A DNA stretch of 64,000 nt from an uncultured bacterium (lineage in GTDB: Bacteria; Verrucomicrobiota; Kiritimatiellia; CAIKKV01; CAIJXV01), in contig CAIJXV010000103.1 of the NCBI GenBank assembly GCA_903824675.1, positions 1 through 64,000 on the forward strand, given 5' to 3'. Shown here in pieces: positions 42,972 through 51,240 of the stretch (its first letter is position 1; every line of letters begins with the position of its first letter). The translations under genes were made by a program, and so were the position numbers. The notes beneath the pieces were generated by a model. It saw only the letters and a program-made list of their open reading frames with translations. It searched no databases and was not told the DNA's origin.

Positions 42972-44869
42972 TTCTGCGGCACTTCGATGCGATAAAATGC
43001 GGCGGGGGGGCTTAACGGGTCATACCAGATATTGGTCAGGGAAACCGGCGACCGGGGAATGGATTCCGCCAGATCCCAAGAGGTTTGCCAGATATTGGTA
43101 CGTCGCAGAATGGAAAAAGGCGGTAAATCCGTGCATCCCCCGCCCGTCCATAAAACATAATTAGACCCATGGTCTTGACCTTGCCCGATAATCTGGAAAG
43201 ACGAGAACGCATTGGTGGGGTCCGTGCCGGCCTGATATTCCTGCCAATTATCCAGCCCATCATGATCGTCATCATCCAGGGCCGACAAGTTAAATGCCTT
43301 ATTCGTCAGTCCATGTGCGGCCAACCACCAGTCCGGCGTCGCATGAATTGACACATTGGGGGCGATGCGAACAAAAATGGAGCCATCTCCCAGGATATTC
43401 GTCCAGGCGACGGTCGCCTGGGTGCATCCGGCATCAAACGTTAACCCCGAATCGATCCCGTTCAAAAGAACCTTTTCAATGTGGTAATAGCGATCGCACT
43501 GGATCTGAAAGTTGGTCGCCCCACTCTGCACAACAGAAACGGACCCACTGGGACTGATGCTACCGTGTTCACTGGACGCGGCCGTGACAATATTGGTAAA
43601 TCCCAGATTCGCGGCCGGAACATGCAGCAGGGTGAATGGATAAATAATCGTCACGTACACCGAATAATCTTTCGCAACCATCATCGCCATATGATGGTAA
43701 CGGGGGACAATGACCGCATCCGGTAACTGCTCGAAACCATGCGCGGGCCAGGACTCGGTGTTGGGGCTTCCGGAAGTAAATGGATACCAATCAGCATTCT
43801 GCACCGCCAGCGCGCCCAAGTCGTTGATCGATCCGTCCCGGGGATTGTAATAGGTCAGATGATGCAACCAATGTTCACCGGACGCACTGGTAAATCCGGT
43901 CGTATTCCGCACTTTGATCACGGCAAAGACCTTGCCATCGGGGGCTACGCTAAGCGCACAGCGGGAATCGGGCAAAAGTCCCTCCAGCATCTTTCCCCGA
44001 TAATGGGCCGTGACGATTGTGCCGGTGGATAGTAAATCGATCTCCAATAACCGGGGGTCATTCATCAGGATAAGGTACGCCTTGGTCCGGTCGGGATGCA
44101 GATTCCAAGTCGGGATCGCACTGCTGTTGGTCCGCGCAAAAAGTTGTCCATCGGCATAAATCGGGCGGATTTGAAGACTCCCCGTATCGGGATTGTATTG
44201 CGCAAGGTTAAAGTTGGTCGACAGTAGGTTTGCCGTCCCTCGCGCATCGATGAGGGTACTGGCGTAGGGCGTGCCGGTAACGGATAGCTCGCTCAACTGA
44301 TCCGTCTGCCGGTTCAACAGCATCCAATGCTGCGCCTCGCAGGTGACCATGTAAATGAGTTGCCGGGCTTCATCGGCCACGGTGTCGATGAGACCCTGGG
44401 TGGGATACGCCATGCCCAGATTGGTCGCCCGGTCGGTATCCGGATCATAGGTCAGTAAATAGCCACCGGGATAACTGGACGTATCGCCCGCCACGGGATA
44501 TCCCTGCTTGCTTCCCACATAAATCGTCCCGGACGGGCCGACAAAATTGCGGGTATGAATTTTGGCTTGAGCGGCATATCCCGTCGCCGTCAAGCCACAG
44601 ACCTGATTGACATCGAGGACGATTCGCTGCTGCTCGGTCTGCGGATTAAACTCCACCAGATAGGCGTTCTGCTGGTATTTTGCGGTGCCAATATACATCC
44701 GGCCGTTTAACCCTTCGCAGATTGAAAAATAACCGGACTCTTCGCTGGTCGTCTGCGGCAAGACATGATAGGCCTTGGCCCACACATAACGAAAGGGCGC
44801 AGCAAAGAGGGAGGAAAAACTAATCCCAGCCAGAGCAATACTCAGAAGGAGATATTTTTTTGCATCCAT
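42968..44869 (-). CDS. Secreted beta-propeller protein with C-terminal calcium-loop module
   Basis: 633 residues with a signal peptide (YLLLSIALAGISFSSLFAA). Residues about 25-420 are propeller-like (ICEGLNGRMYIGTAKYQ, GTIYVGSKQGYPVAGDTS, LLTYDPDTDRATNLG, RLLEIDLLSTG). Residues about 430-520 are an Ig/InlB-like repeat (HGSISPSGSVSVVQSGATNFQI). Then WWLAAHGLT...DDDDHDGLDNWQEYQAGTDPTN, the thrombospondin-3-like calcium loop typical of PVC exported proteins, and a final ~80-residue domain. TGAGGTC precedes the ATG. Confidence 0.82.
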   Translation of the reverse strand: MDAKKYLLLSIALAGISFSSLFAAPFRYVWAKAYHVLPQTTSEESGYFSICEGLNGRMYIGTAKYQQNAYLVEFNPQTEQQRIVLDVNQVCGLTATGYAAQAKIHTRNFVGPSGTIYVGSKQGYPVAGDTSSYPGGYLLTYDPDTDRATNLGMAYPTQGLIDTVADEARQLIYMVTCEAQHWMLLNRQTDQLSELSVTGTPYASTLIDARGTANLLSTNFNLAQYNPDTGSLQIRPIYADGQLFARTNSSAIPTWNLHPDRTKAYLILMNDPRLLEIDLLSTGTIVTAHYRGKMLEGLLPDSRCALSVAPDGKVFAVIKVRNTTGFTSASGEHWLHHLTYYNPRDGSINDLGALAVQNADWYPFTSGSPNTESWPAHGFEQLPDAVIVPRYHHMAMMVAKDYSVYVTIIYPFTLLHVPAANLGFTNIVTAASSEHGSISPSGSVSVVQSGATNFQIQCDRYYHIEKVLLNGIDSGLTFDAGCTQATVAWTNILGDGSIFVRIAPNVSIHATPDWWLAAHGLTNKAFNLSALDDDDHDGLDNWQEYQAGTDPTNAFSSFQIIGQGQDHGSNYVLWTGGGCTDLPPFSILRRTNIWQTSWDLAESIPRSPVSLTNIWYDPLSPPAAFYRIEVPQN

Positions 44870-45024
44870 GGGTTGACCTCAAAGAATACCCACCCGAACC
44901 CACCAGCACAAGCATGGATCCGCACCCCGCCCATTGAGACCCGAATAGCCGGGGTGCATCCGCGTTTCGGTGCGATTTTGCCTGTTTCTCCCGACCCCGA
45001 TCCCCGACAACCCGATTCCCGACA

Positions 45025-45053
45025 TTGACTGTCTTCTCCGGTTTTGGCATTCT
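45025..45053 (+). promoter_or_regulatory. Candidate promoter for ald
   Basis: TTGACT (45025-45030), 17 bases, CATTCT. It shares TTGACT-N11-TTTTGGCA-N2-CT with the two minus-strand elements at 23290 and 17871, at identical spacing. Confidence 0.4.
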
Positions 45054-45127
45054 AACGCGACAACGGTCGGCGTTATTCCCGTCAACAAAACCGGTAGCGA
45101 TCCGACTTCAGCAAAAAGCAGGAAACC

Positions 45128-46234
45128 ATGAAAATCGGCATTCCCAAGGAAATCAAGGTTAAGGAAAACCGCGTCGCCTGCACTCCGGCCGGGGTGCGAA
45201 TGCTGACCGCCGCCGGGCACCAGGTTTTGGTCCAGCAAGGGGCCGGGGTGGGCTCGGGATTCAGCGACGATCAATATCAGCAATTGGGCGCGACCCTGGT
45301 CCCCACCGCAGCCGAGGCCTGGAGTGCCGAGCTCGTGGTCAAGGTCAAGGAGCCGATTCCGGCTGAATACGGATATCTGCGCCCCAACCTGTTGCTGTTC
45401 ACTTATCTGCACCTGGCCGCAGACCGGCCGCTAACCGAGCGCCTGCTCGCCAGCGGGACCATCGGCATCGCGTACGAAACCGTGCAAGTCGGCAAACGCC
45501 TCCCCCTCCTCGAACCCATGAGTGAGATCGCCGGCCGCATGAGCACCATCGTCGGCGCCAACTACCTGAGCAAGGCCCTGGGCGGCAAAGGCGTCCTGCT
45601 CGGAGGAGTGCCGGGCGTGCTCCCGGGCAAAGTGCTCGTGATCGGCGGCGGAACCGCCGGAGTCAATGCGGGACGCATGGCCACGGGACTGGGCGCCGAT
45701 GTGACGATCCTCGAAGTGGATCTGGAAAAAATGCGTTTTCTGGATATCTCGTTGCATAGCACTGCGCATACGCTCTTCTCCAATGAACAGAATCTCATCG
45801 AGGAACTGCCGTCCGTCGACCTGCTCATCGGTGCCGTGCTGGTTCCCGGCGCCAAGGCTCCGCGCTTGATCACGCGCACGATGCTGCGCAAAATGCGACC
45901 CGGCTCGGTGTTCGTGGATATCGCCATTGATCAGGGCGGCTGTGCCGAGACCTCGCGCGCCACCACCCACGAAAATCCCGTCTATATCGAGGAAGACGTC
46001 ATTCATTATTGCGTCGCCAATATGCCCGGCGCCTATGCGCGCACCGCGACCCAGGCGCTGACCAACGTCACCTTGCCCTATGCCGTCAAGATTGCCGACC
46101 TCGGAATCGCCGGGGCTCTCCAACGTTTGCCCGAGTTGCGCGGCGGCATCAATACCTGGAACGGCAAGCTGACCTACCAGGGCGTGGCAGATGCGCACAA
46201 TATTCCCTACTCCGCCTTGCCGGAAATCCTATAA
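45128..46234 (+). CDS. ald: Alanine dehydrogenase
   Basis: 368 residues. Reversibly turns L-alanine and NAD into pyruvate, ammonia and NADH. Signatures: [20 protein letters not shown], lysine in [21 protein letters not shown] with the catalytic His, [18 protein letters not shown]-binding [12 protein letters not shown], and [27 protein letters not shown] precedes the ATG. Its stop overlaps the next gene's start by one base (TAATG), so the two are coupled. It stands apart from other amino-acid genes. Confidence 0.96.
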   Translation: MKIGIPKEIKVKENRVACTPAGVRMLTAAGHQVLVQQGAGVGSGFSDDQYQQLGATLVPTAAEAWSAELVVKVKEPIPAEYGYLRPNLLLFTYLHLAADRPLTERLLASGTIGIAYETVQVGKRLPLLEPMSEIAGRMSTIVGANYLSKALGGKGVLLGGVPGVLPGKVLVIGGGTAGVNAGRMATGLGADVTILEVDLEKMRFLDISLHSTAHTLFSNEQNLIEELPSVDLLIGAVLVPGAKAPRLITRTMLRKMRPGSVFVDIAIDQGGCAETSRATTHENPVYIEEDVIHYCVANMPGAYARTATQALTNVTLPYAVKIADLGIAGALQRLPELRGGINTWNGKLTYQGVADAHNIPYSALPEIL

Positions 46235-47349
46235 TGTGGAATTCGAATCGGCCACCCCGGGAAATATTTGACGAGATCGAACGCCGGGAATTGACCGAGG
46301 ATCCCGCCGAATCCGCCTTCGCCATGAAAGGCGATTGGGACGGCAAACCCTGGGATCCTCCCGCGCGTCAGCAACCCGGCGTTTACGCCTGGGGCGAAGC
46401 CCATCTGCTCCTCGCCTATATCGTGCAATTTGAGGCGACGCAAGATCCTCGCTATCTCGACACCTTTGTTCGCCGTTTTAAAATGTTATTGAGCCTGCGG
46501 GACGATCAGGTGGGACGAGTCGATGAAGTCCGCGGCCGGATCATGCCCGGCTGGGGTTCGGTGCGTTTTTCAACCCAACCGCCCCACCAAGGGAAATACA
46601 CCAGTTGGGCCGTTCATGTGGGAATGATCCTCTTTCCCGCCGCCCGCTTTGTCCATCGGGTTGAATCGAATCCAACCTTGTCCATTCGTTACGCGGCAGA
46701 CAGCCAGGTTTTCCGCACGGCCATCATCGAGTCGCTTACCGCCTACGAGGACCAGTGGCACGAACGGCAACCCGCCGGCTCCGGGGACATCGAAGGATTC
46801 TATACCGAGCCGATGACCGGCGCTGCCCCCCTTCCTCTTAACATGATGAATACCCTGGGCCGTATCATGCTCGAACTCCACCTGGCCTCGCCGAATTCCC
46901 GGTATCTGGATCGCGCGACCAAGCTGGCCCGGTTCCTCAAAAACCGGTTGGTGCTTCGTCCCGACGGAGCGTATCAATGGGCCTACCGCCCCGGCCTTGA
47001 ACCGCCCTTTGATGCCGGCGCCGAAGACTTCAGCCACGCGGCGCTCAATGCCGACTTTATGGTTCAGTGCTTTCATGCCGACATCGTATTCAGTCAGGAG
47101 GATATGGAGCACTTGCTCCAGATGCTCCTCGCCGTGGTTTACCGGGGTCAGGGGAAGTTTGCCGACTTCATCAATGGTTCGGGTGATCAAAATCGTTTTG
47201 CCGATACCATCGCCTGGTGGGGCGAACTGGCCTCGATCAATCGACAGGTCGCCACGCTTATCCGGGAACGCTATGAGATTCGCCCCCACCCCGCTGGCGG
47301 CCCCGGCGGATTGCTGGCCGCCGCCATGTTGGGTAAATATGGATACTGA
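46234..47349 (+). CDS. Hypothetical protein, probable alpha/alpha-toroid
   Basis: 371 residues, not assigned to a named family. Helical-hairpin repeats with aromatic/acidic patches (AWGEAHLLLAYIVQFEATQDPRYLD, TSWAVHVGMILFPAARFVHRV, GRIMLELHLASPNSRYLDRATKLARFL, DFSHAALNADFMVQCFHADIVF) resemble six-hairpin glycosidase or epimerase folds. No signal peptide. Translation is coupled to ald. A carbohydrate substrate is likely but not shown. The frame upstream to 46009 is out-of-frame ald. Confidence 0.72.
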   Translation: MWNSNRPPREIFDEIERRELTEDPAESAFAMKGDWDGKPWDPPARQQPGVYAWGEAHLLLAYIVQFEATQDPRYLDTFVRRFKMLLSLRDDQVGRVDEVRGRIMPGWGSVRFSTQPPHQGKYTSWAVHVGMILFPAARFVHRVESNPTLSIRYAADSQVFRTAIIESLTAYEDQWHERQPAGSGDIEGFYTEPMTGAAPLPLNMMNTLGRIMLELHLASPNSRYLDRATKLARFLKNRLVLRPDGAYQWAYRPGLEPPFDAGAEDFSHAALNADFMVQCFHADIVFSQEDMEHLLQMLLAVVYRGQGKFADFINGSGDQNRFADTIAWWGELASINRQVATLIRERYEIRPHPAGGPGGLLAAAMLGKYGY

Positions 47350-47879
47350 GAAGTTGCCAATCGTCCAATATCGCCGGCCTCAGAAAATTCTAAAAATAGA
47401 CCCCTGCGCCGGTCCTTATATAAAAACGATGGAATCGGGAGTTGCCGGATCTTGAATCGGCCCGGTTCCCTGGGTAACCGATGCCGTTCCAAGGAGCGGA
47501 TTCAAGGACCCGGCCTTCTTCCATCGGGTGTTCCGCGCCACTGTCGGGTCAACCCCCTCGGCTTACCGCAAAAGCATATCCCCTTGAGCGACAATCCCCC
47601 GGGTGCCGCCGCTGGGGCTCTCTGCGGCGTTCTTCCTGATGCGGGCGAGAGGGACCTCGCCCCCAAGGCGGCAGTGCACTGCCGCACTCCAAAACTCTTT
47701 TTGGGGGGGACTGCGGCAGTTCACTGCCGCCTTTTCCCAGAGCAGTTCTCTGCGCCCTCCCAAAGCGGGACTGTAGTCCCGCACTCCAAAGGACTGCGAA
47801 CAATACTGTCAGACAAAGTGGGAGGGGCGCTCCGCCGCGCCGAGAATTCTGCAGTGGAAGCTTGCACTACTTCCGCCCG
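47350..47879. other. Intergenic region with hairpin repeats
   Basis: No credible gene; short frames here only translate the repeats. The right half (47643-47790) is a cluster of near-perfect palindromes each followed by ACTCCAAA or similar (annotated separately). The left half (47350-47640) shows nothing clear. It separates the convergent genes at 46234 and 47880. Confidence 0.6.
47643..47790. repeat. Cluster of palindromic intergenic repeats
   Basis: Four hairpins in a row: GGGCGAG/CTCGCCC (47643-47662), CGGCAGTGCACTGCCG (47669-47684), GCGGCAGTTCACTGCCGC (47713-47730) and GCGGGACTGTAGTCCCGC (47765-47782). The second and fourth are followed by CACTCCAAA. The unit GxxxGCAGT..ACTGC..CACTCCAAA recurs, so these are members of one dispersed family. 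Confidence 0.8.
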
Positions 47880-49841
47880 TTAGAGCCGATCCCAAACGAG
47901 TTGCCAATCGTCAATATAGCCGGACGCAAACCCCGCCTCGCAGTAAGCCAGGTAATAATTCCATTTGCGCTGAAACGCATCATCAAACCCCAGGCCTCGT
48001 ACCTCGTCGGCCCGGGCATTGAACCGCTCGCGCCAGGCCCGCAAGGTCGGCGCATAATGCCGTCCGATGTTCTCCGCCCGTGCCAGGCGCAACTGCGCAA
48101 CGCCCGCCAGGGCGGCGTCGAGAATCGCCCGCGAAGGCAAATGCCCGCCGGGAAAGATGTGTTTTTGAATCCAGTCCGGACTCTTCTGATAAGCCTCGTA
48201 GCGCGGGTCGGGAATCGTGATGACCTGCACCACGAGACGTCCTCCAGGTTTTAGGACCTCGGCGCACTTTTGAAAATAGAGCCCGAAATATTCGTGACCC
48301 ACGGCTTCCAGCATTTCAATGGAAACGATGCGATCATAGGCCCCTGTCAGCTCCCGGTAATCCATTTTTTTGAGTTCGATCCGATCCGACAGGCCTGCGG
48401 CCGCCACCCGCTCCCGCGCGAGCTGAAGTTGCGCGTCTGAAATCGTAATCCCGGTAACGCGGCATCCCGTCCGGCGAACCGCCTCCATCGCGAATCCGCC
48501 CCAGCCGCAGCCGATTTCCAGAAGATGATGGTCCGGGCCGATTCCGGCCAGATCGATCACCCGCTGGATTTTGGCCCGTTGGGCCTCGGCCAGGGTCTGG
48601 TCGGGCCGCTCGAATACAGCGCAGGAATACATCAGGGTCTCCGGATCGAGCCATAACCGGTAAAAATCATTACCCAGGTCATAATGGGCACGGATGTTGC
48701 GCCGACTGCCCGTGACGGTGTTGCGGCGGCCCATTTGCAGGAGGCGATTGATCAGGCGGTGCAGCACACCGGGGTTTACAGCCGCGGCATCCAACTGGTC
48801 GAGATTTTGAATAAAAAGCGCGATCAGGGCCGTCAGGTCGTCGGTCGTCCACTCCCCGTCCACATGCGATTCGCCAAATCCGACATCCCCTCCCAGCGCC
48901 AGTCGCGTGAATACCCGATAGTTCCAAACCCGCAGGGTTTGGGCGGTCGCGAGCGGATCCCCGAAGGTCCATTCTGTTCCGTCCGGCAATTTCACGATCA
49001 ACCGGCCTTTTTTTATCCCGCCGAGCAACCGCCGGACCCCCCGCATACACCCGCGCTGGAAGACGGTCGGCGGCGTCAGGACGAGGGTCAGGGGATGCGC
49101 CGGAGGGGGCTTGGGATGGAGGGGGAGTTTGCGGCGGAAGTACAGCAAACCGGCCTGCCAGAGAATCCGGGGCAGATTGGAAACGATACGCAATGGATGC
49201 CGCAGCACCTGGCCCCACAGCGTCCGGGTGTCAAGGGGGACCGCCCGCCCCCAGAGCATGGCGGTCAGAACTTTTTCCCCATCCCGGACCAGGTCGATCG
49301 TCACGCGCAAGTCGGGCCCGAGGGCTGACAGGCAGAACTCGTACTGACCCCGCCGGTCGTTGAAGGGCGACACATGGAACTGCTTCTCGTGCCGAAACCG
49401 CATTGGAAACTGGGTCGGCCGGCCTTCCGGATCAGGCAGAACGTAAAAATGCCGCTCGCCAAAAGTATTGTTGACCTCTGCCACGACACAACGAACCGAC
49501 CCATCCGCCCGATAACAATAGTAAAAACTCACAGGATTGAAGACGTGGCCAAACAAGCGCGGCAGGGTCAGCAGTTCCGTGCGCACCACGTCATCGGCGC
49601 ACCCCATTTCCTGCAGCAGCCGCATCAAGCGCTCGCGAATCGTTCCGTCCCCGCGAAGATAGTCCCGGTCATGCAGGGACATCAGCGCCGAACGATTATA
49701 CCCGAACCCGCACACCTCGCGGTCGAGCATCGGAAGTTCGTCGAGGTCGAAGGCGAACGTGAAGACCGGGTAGCAAAAGCGGTGCGCCACCGGCGTGTAC
49801 CGAACATGCATCGCATGGGCGATGTAGAGGCGCGAGTTCAT
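47880..49841 (-). CDS. DUF1365 domain fused to cyclopropane-fatty-acyl-phospholipid synthase-like methyltransferase
   Basis: 653 residues. Residues 1-235 are a DUF1365 domain (RLYIAHAMHVRYTPVAHRFCYPVFTF, LPRLFGHVFNPVSFYYCYR, FHVSPFND). Residues about 270-650 are a CFA synthase-type SAM methyltransferase: GDVGFGESHVDGEW, NRLLQMGRRNTVTGS, IRAHYDLGNDFYRLWLD, MYSCAVFERPDQTL, motif I LLEIGCGWGGFAMEAV, and EMLEAVGHEYFGLYF. Elsewhere DUF1365 and CFA synthase are adjacent separate genes; here they are one protein. It methylates unsaturated membrane fatty acyl chains. Overlaps the preceding oxidase gene by 4 nt. Confidence 0.93.
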   Translation of the reverse strand: MNSRLYIAHAMHVRYTPVAHRFCYPVFTFAFDLDELPMLDREVCGFGYNRSALMSLHDRDYLRGDGTIRERLMRLLQEMGCADDVVRTELLTLPRLFGHVFNPVSFYYCYRADGSVRCVVAEVNNTFGERHFYVLPDPEGRPTQFPMRFRHEKQFHVSPFNDRRGQYEFCLSALGPDLRVTIDLVRDGEKVLTAMLWGRAVPLDTRTLWGQVLRHPLRIVSNLPRILWQAGLLYFRRKLPLHPKPPPAHPLTLVLTPPTVFQRGCMRGVRRLLGGIKKGRLIVKLPDGTEWTFGDPLATAQTLRVWNYRVFTRLALGGDVGFGESHVDGEWTTDDLTALIALFIQNLDQLDAAAVNPGVLHRLINRLLQMGRRNTVTGSRRNIRAHYDLGNDFYRLWLDPETLMYSCAVFERPDQTLAEAQRAKIQRVIDLAGIGPDHHLLEIGCGWGGFAMEAVRRTGCRVTGITISDAQLQLARERVAAAGLSDRIELKKMDYRELTGAYDRIVSIEMLEAVGHEYFGLYFQKCAEVLKPGGRLVVQVITIPDPRYEAYQKSPDWIQKHIFPGGHLPSRAILDAALAGVAQLRLARAENIGRHYAPTLRAWRERFNARADEVRGLGFDDAFQRKWNYYLAYCEAGFASGYIDDWQLVWDRL

Positions 49842-51109
49842 AAGTCCAACCCGAACCCGCGGACCAGTTCAATGGCCGATCGTACGGCATCCTCATGGAA
49901 ACCGTATCCAAAGTAACTCCCGCAAAACCAGGTGCGACGCTGACCGTTGAGGGTGGGCAATTCCTGTTGGGCGGCCAGTGCCTTCCGGGAATAGGTCGGA
50001 TGATGATAGACCGTGCGGAAAAGGATCCGATCAGCCGCAATCGGGCCCTGCCGGTTGAGGGTCACGAACAGGGGTTCGTGCGTCCGGAGTCCCTGCAGAC
50101 GGTTCATATCATACGTCAAAGTGGCCGGCCCCAAAGGGTCATCGCCCCGTTCCCGGGTATAGTTCCAGGAGGACCAGACCCGGCGCAACGGCGGCATCAC
50201 GACGGAATCCGTATGCAACACCGTATCGTTGGCCTGGTATGTCCAAGCCCCCAATAGCTGACGTTCCAGATCGGACGGATCGGCCAACAAGCCCAGCGCT
50301 TCGTCGGCATGCGCCGCGATTACCACCCCGTCAAACTCCCCGGCCGGCCCCGTGGCGGTGTCCACCACTACCCGGTCGTCGAAGCGGCGCACGGAGGCCA
50401 CCGGGGCAGACACCCGGACTTCGCCTGTGAAATCCGCGAGCATCTTCCGGACGTAACAGTGACTGCCCCCCATGACCGTCCGCCATTGCGGCCGCTCGTT
50501 GACGGTCAATAGTCCGTGGTTGTGGAAGAATTGAATGAACGATTCCGCCGGGAATTCCATCATCTGACGGTCGGGCGTGGACCAGATGGCCGCCGCCATG
50601 GGAATGAGGTGATGCCGGATGAACATTTCCGAGTAGCCGCCGCACCGGAGATATTCCCCCAGCGTCATTTCCCGCAGAACGCCGGAGGCCATATCCCGTT
50701 CGGCCTCGCGAAAAAATCGAAAAATCTCGCGCACCATGCGGATGAACGCGGGACGCAAGACATTGCTCCGCTGGGCAAACAGGCCGTTCAGCCCGCCCCC
50801 CGAGTACTGCAATCCCGTAAGTTCATCCCAGTAGCCGAAGGACATCTCGCTGTCTCGCAACTCAACCCCGAGTTTTTGGAACAACCGCGTGAGGAGCGGA
50901 TAGTTACGATGGTTCATGACAATGAACCCCGTGTCCACCGGGGTTCCTTGGTCGGGGCCTTGGGGGACCGTGACCGTGTGGGTGTGCCCTCCCAGGTAAT
51001 CGTTCTTTTCAAACAGCGTGACCTGATGTTTGCGCTGGAGGATATAGGCGGCCGTAAGCCCCGCTACACCGGCACCGATAACGGCAATTCTGGATGGGAC
51101 CTGCAACAT
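49838..51109 (-). CDS. FAD-dependent amine-oxidase-like oxidoreductase
   Basis: 423 residues from ATG 51109. Rossmann dinucleotide site IAVIGAGVAGLTAAYILQRKHQVTLFEKNDYLGGHTHTV, then PVDTGFIVMNHRNYP and a long substrate domain ending TWFCGSYFGYGFHEDAVRSA, typical of the NAD/FAD oxidoreductases next to DUF1365/CFA genes. It may desaturate or oxidise the acyl chain modified by the neighbouring methyltransferase. A 20-residue extension to 51169 is possible but has no ribosome binding site. The TGA overlaps the next start (ATGA), so oxidase and methylase are made together. Confidence 0.9.
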   Translation of the reverse strand: MLQVPSRIAVIGAGVAGLTAAYILQRKHQVTLFEKNDYLGGHTHTVTVPQGPDQGTPVDTGFIVMNHRNYPLLTRLFQKLGVELRDSEMSFGYWDELTGLQYSGGGLNGLFAQRSNVLRPAFIRMVREIFRFFREAERDMASGVLREMTLGEYLRCGGYSEMFIRHHLIPMAAAIWSTPDRQMMEFPAESFIQFFHNHGLLTVNERPQWRTVMGGSHCYVRKMLADFTGEVRVSAPVASVRRFDDRVVVDTATGPAGEFDGVVIAAHADEALGLLADPSDLERQLLGAWTYQANDTVLHTDSVVMPPLRRVWSSWNYTRERGDDPLGPATLTYDMNRLQGLRTHEPLFVTLNRQGPIAADRILFRTVYHHPTYSRKALAAQQELPTLNGQRRTWFCGSYFGYGFHEDAVRSAIELVRGFGLDL

Positions 51110-51240
51110 AAACGAGAGTCTAGCAACACCGGCCGCGGTTGCAAGAAACGCTTTCATTCGGTTTTTCATGTGGTTATAGTGAAACCATGAACTGCGAATG
51201 TGCCAAAATCAGGGGCTCAGGCGATGGAACAGGACATCCC

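Noticed and set aside
47452-47883. 143-residue plus-strand frame in the intergenic repeats
   Set aside because: It translates hairpin repeats (AVHCRTPKLF-like segments) and has no homologous look or start signal.
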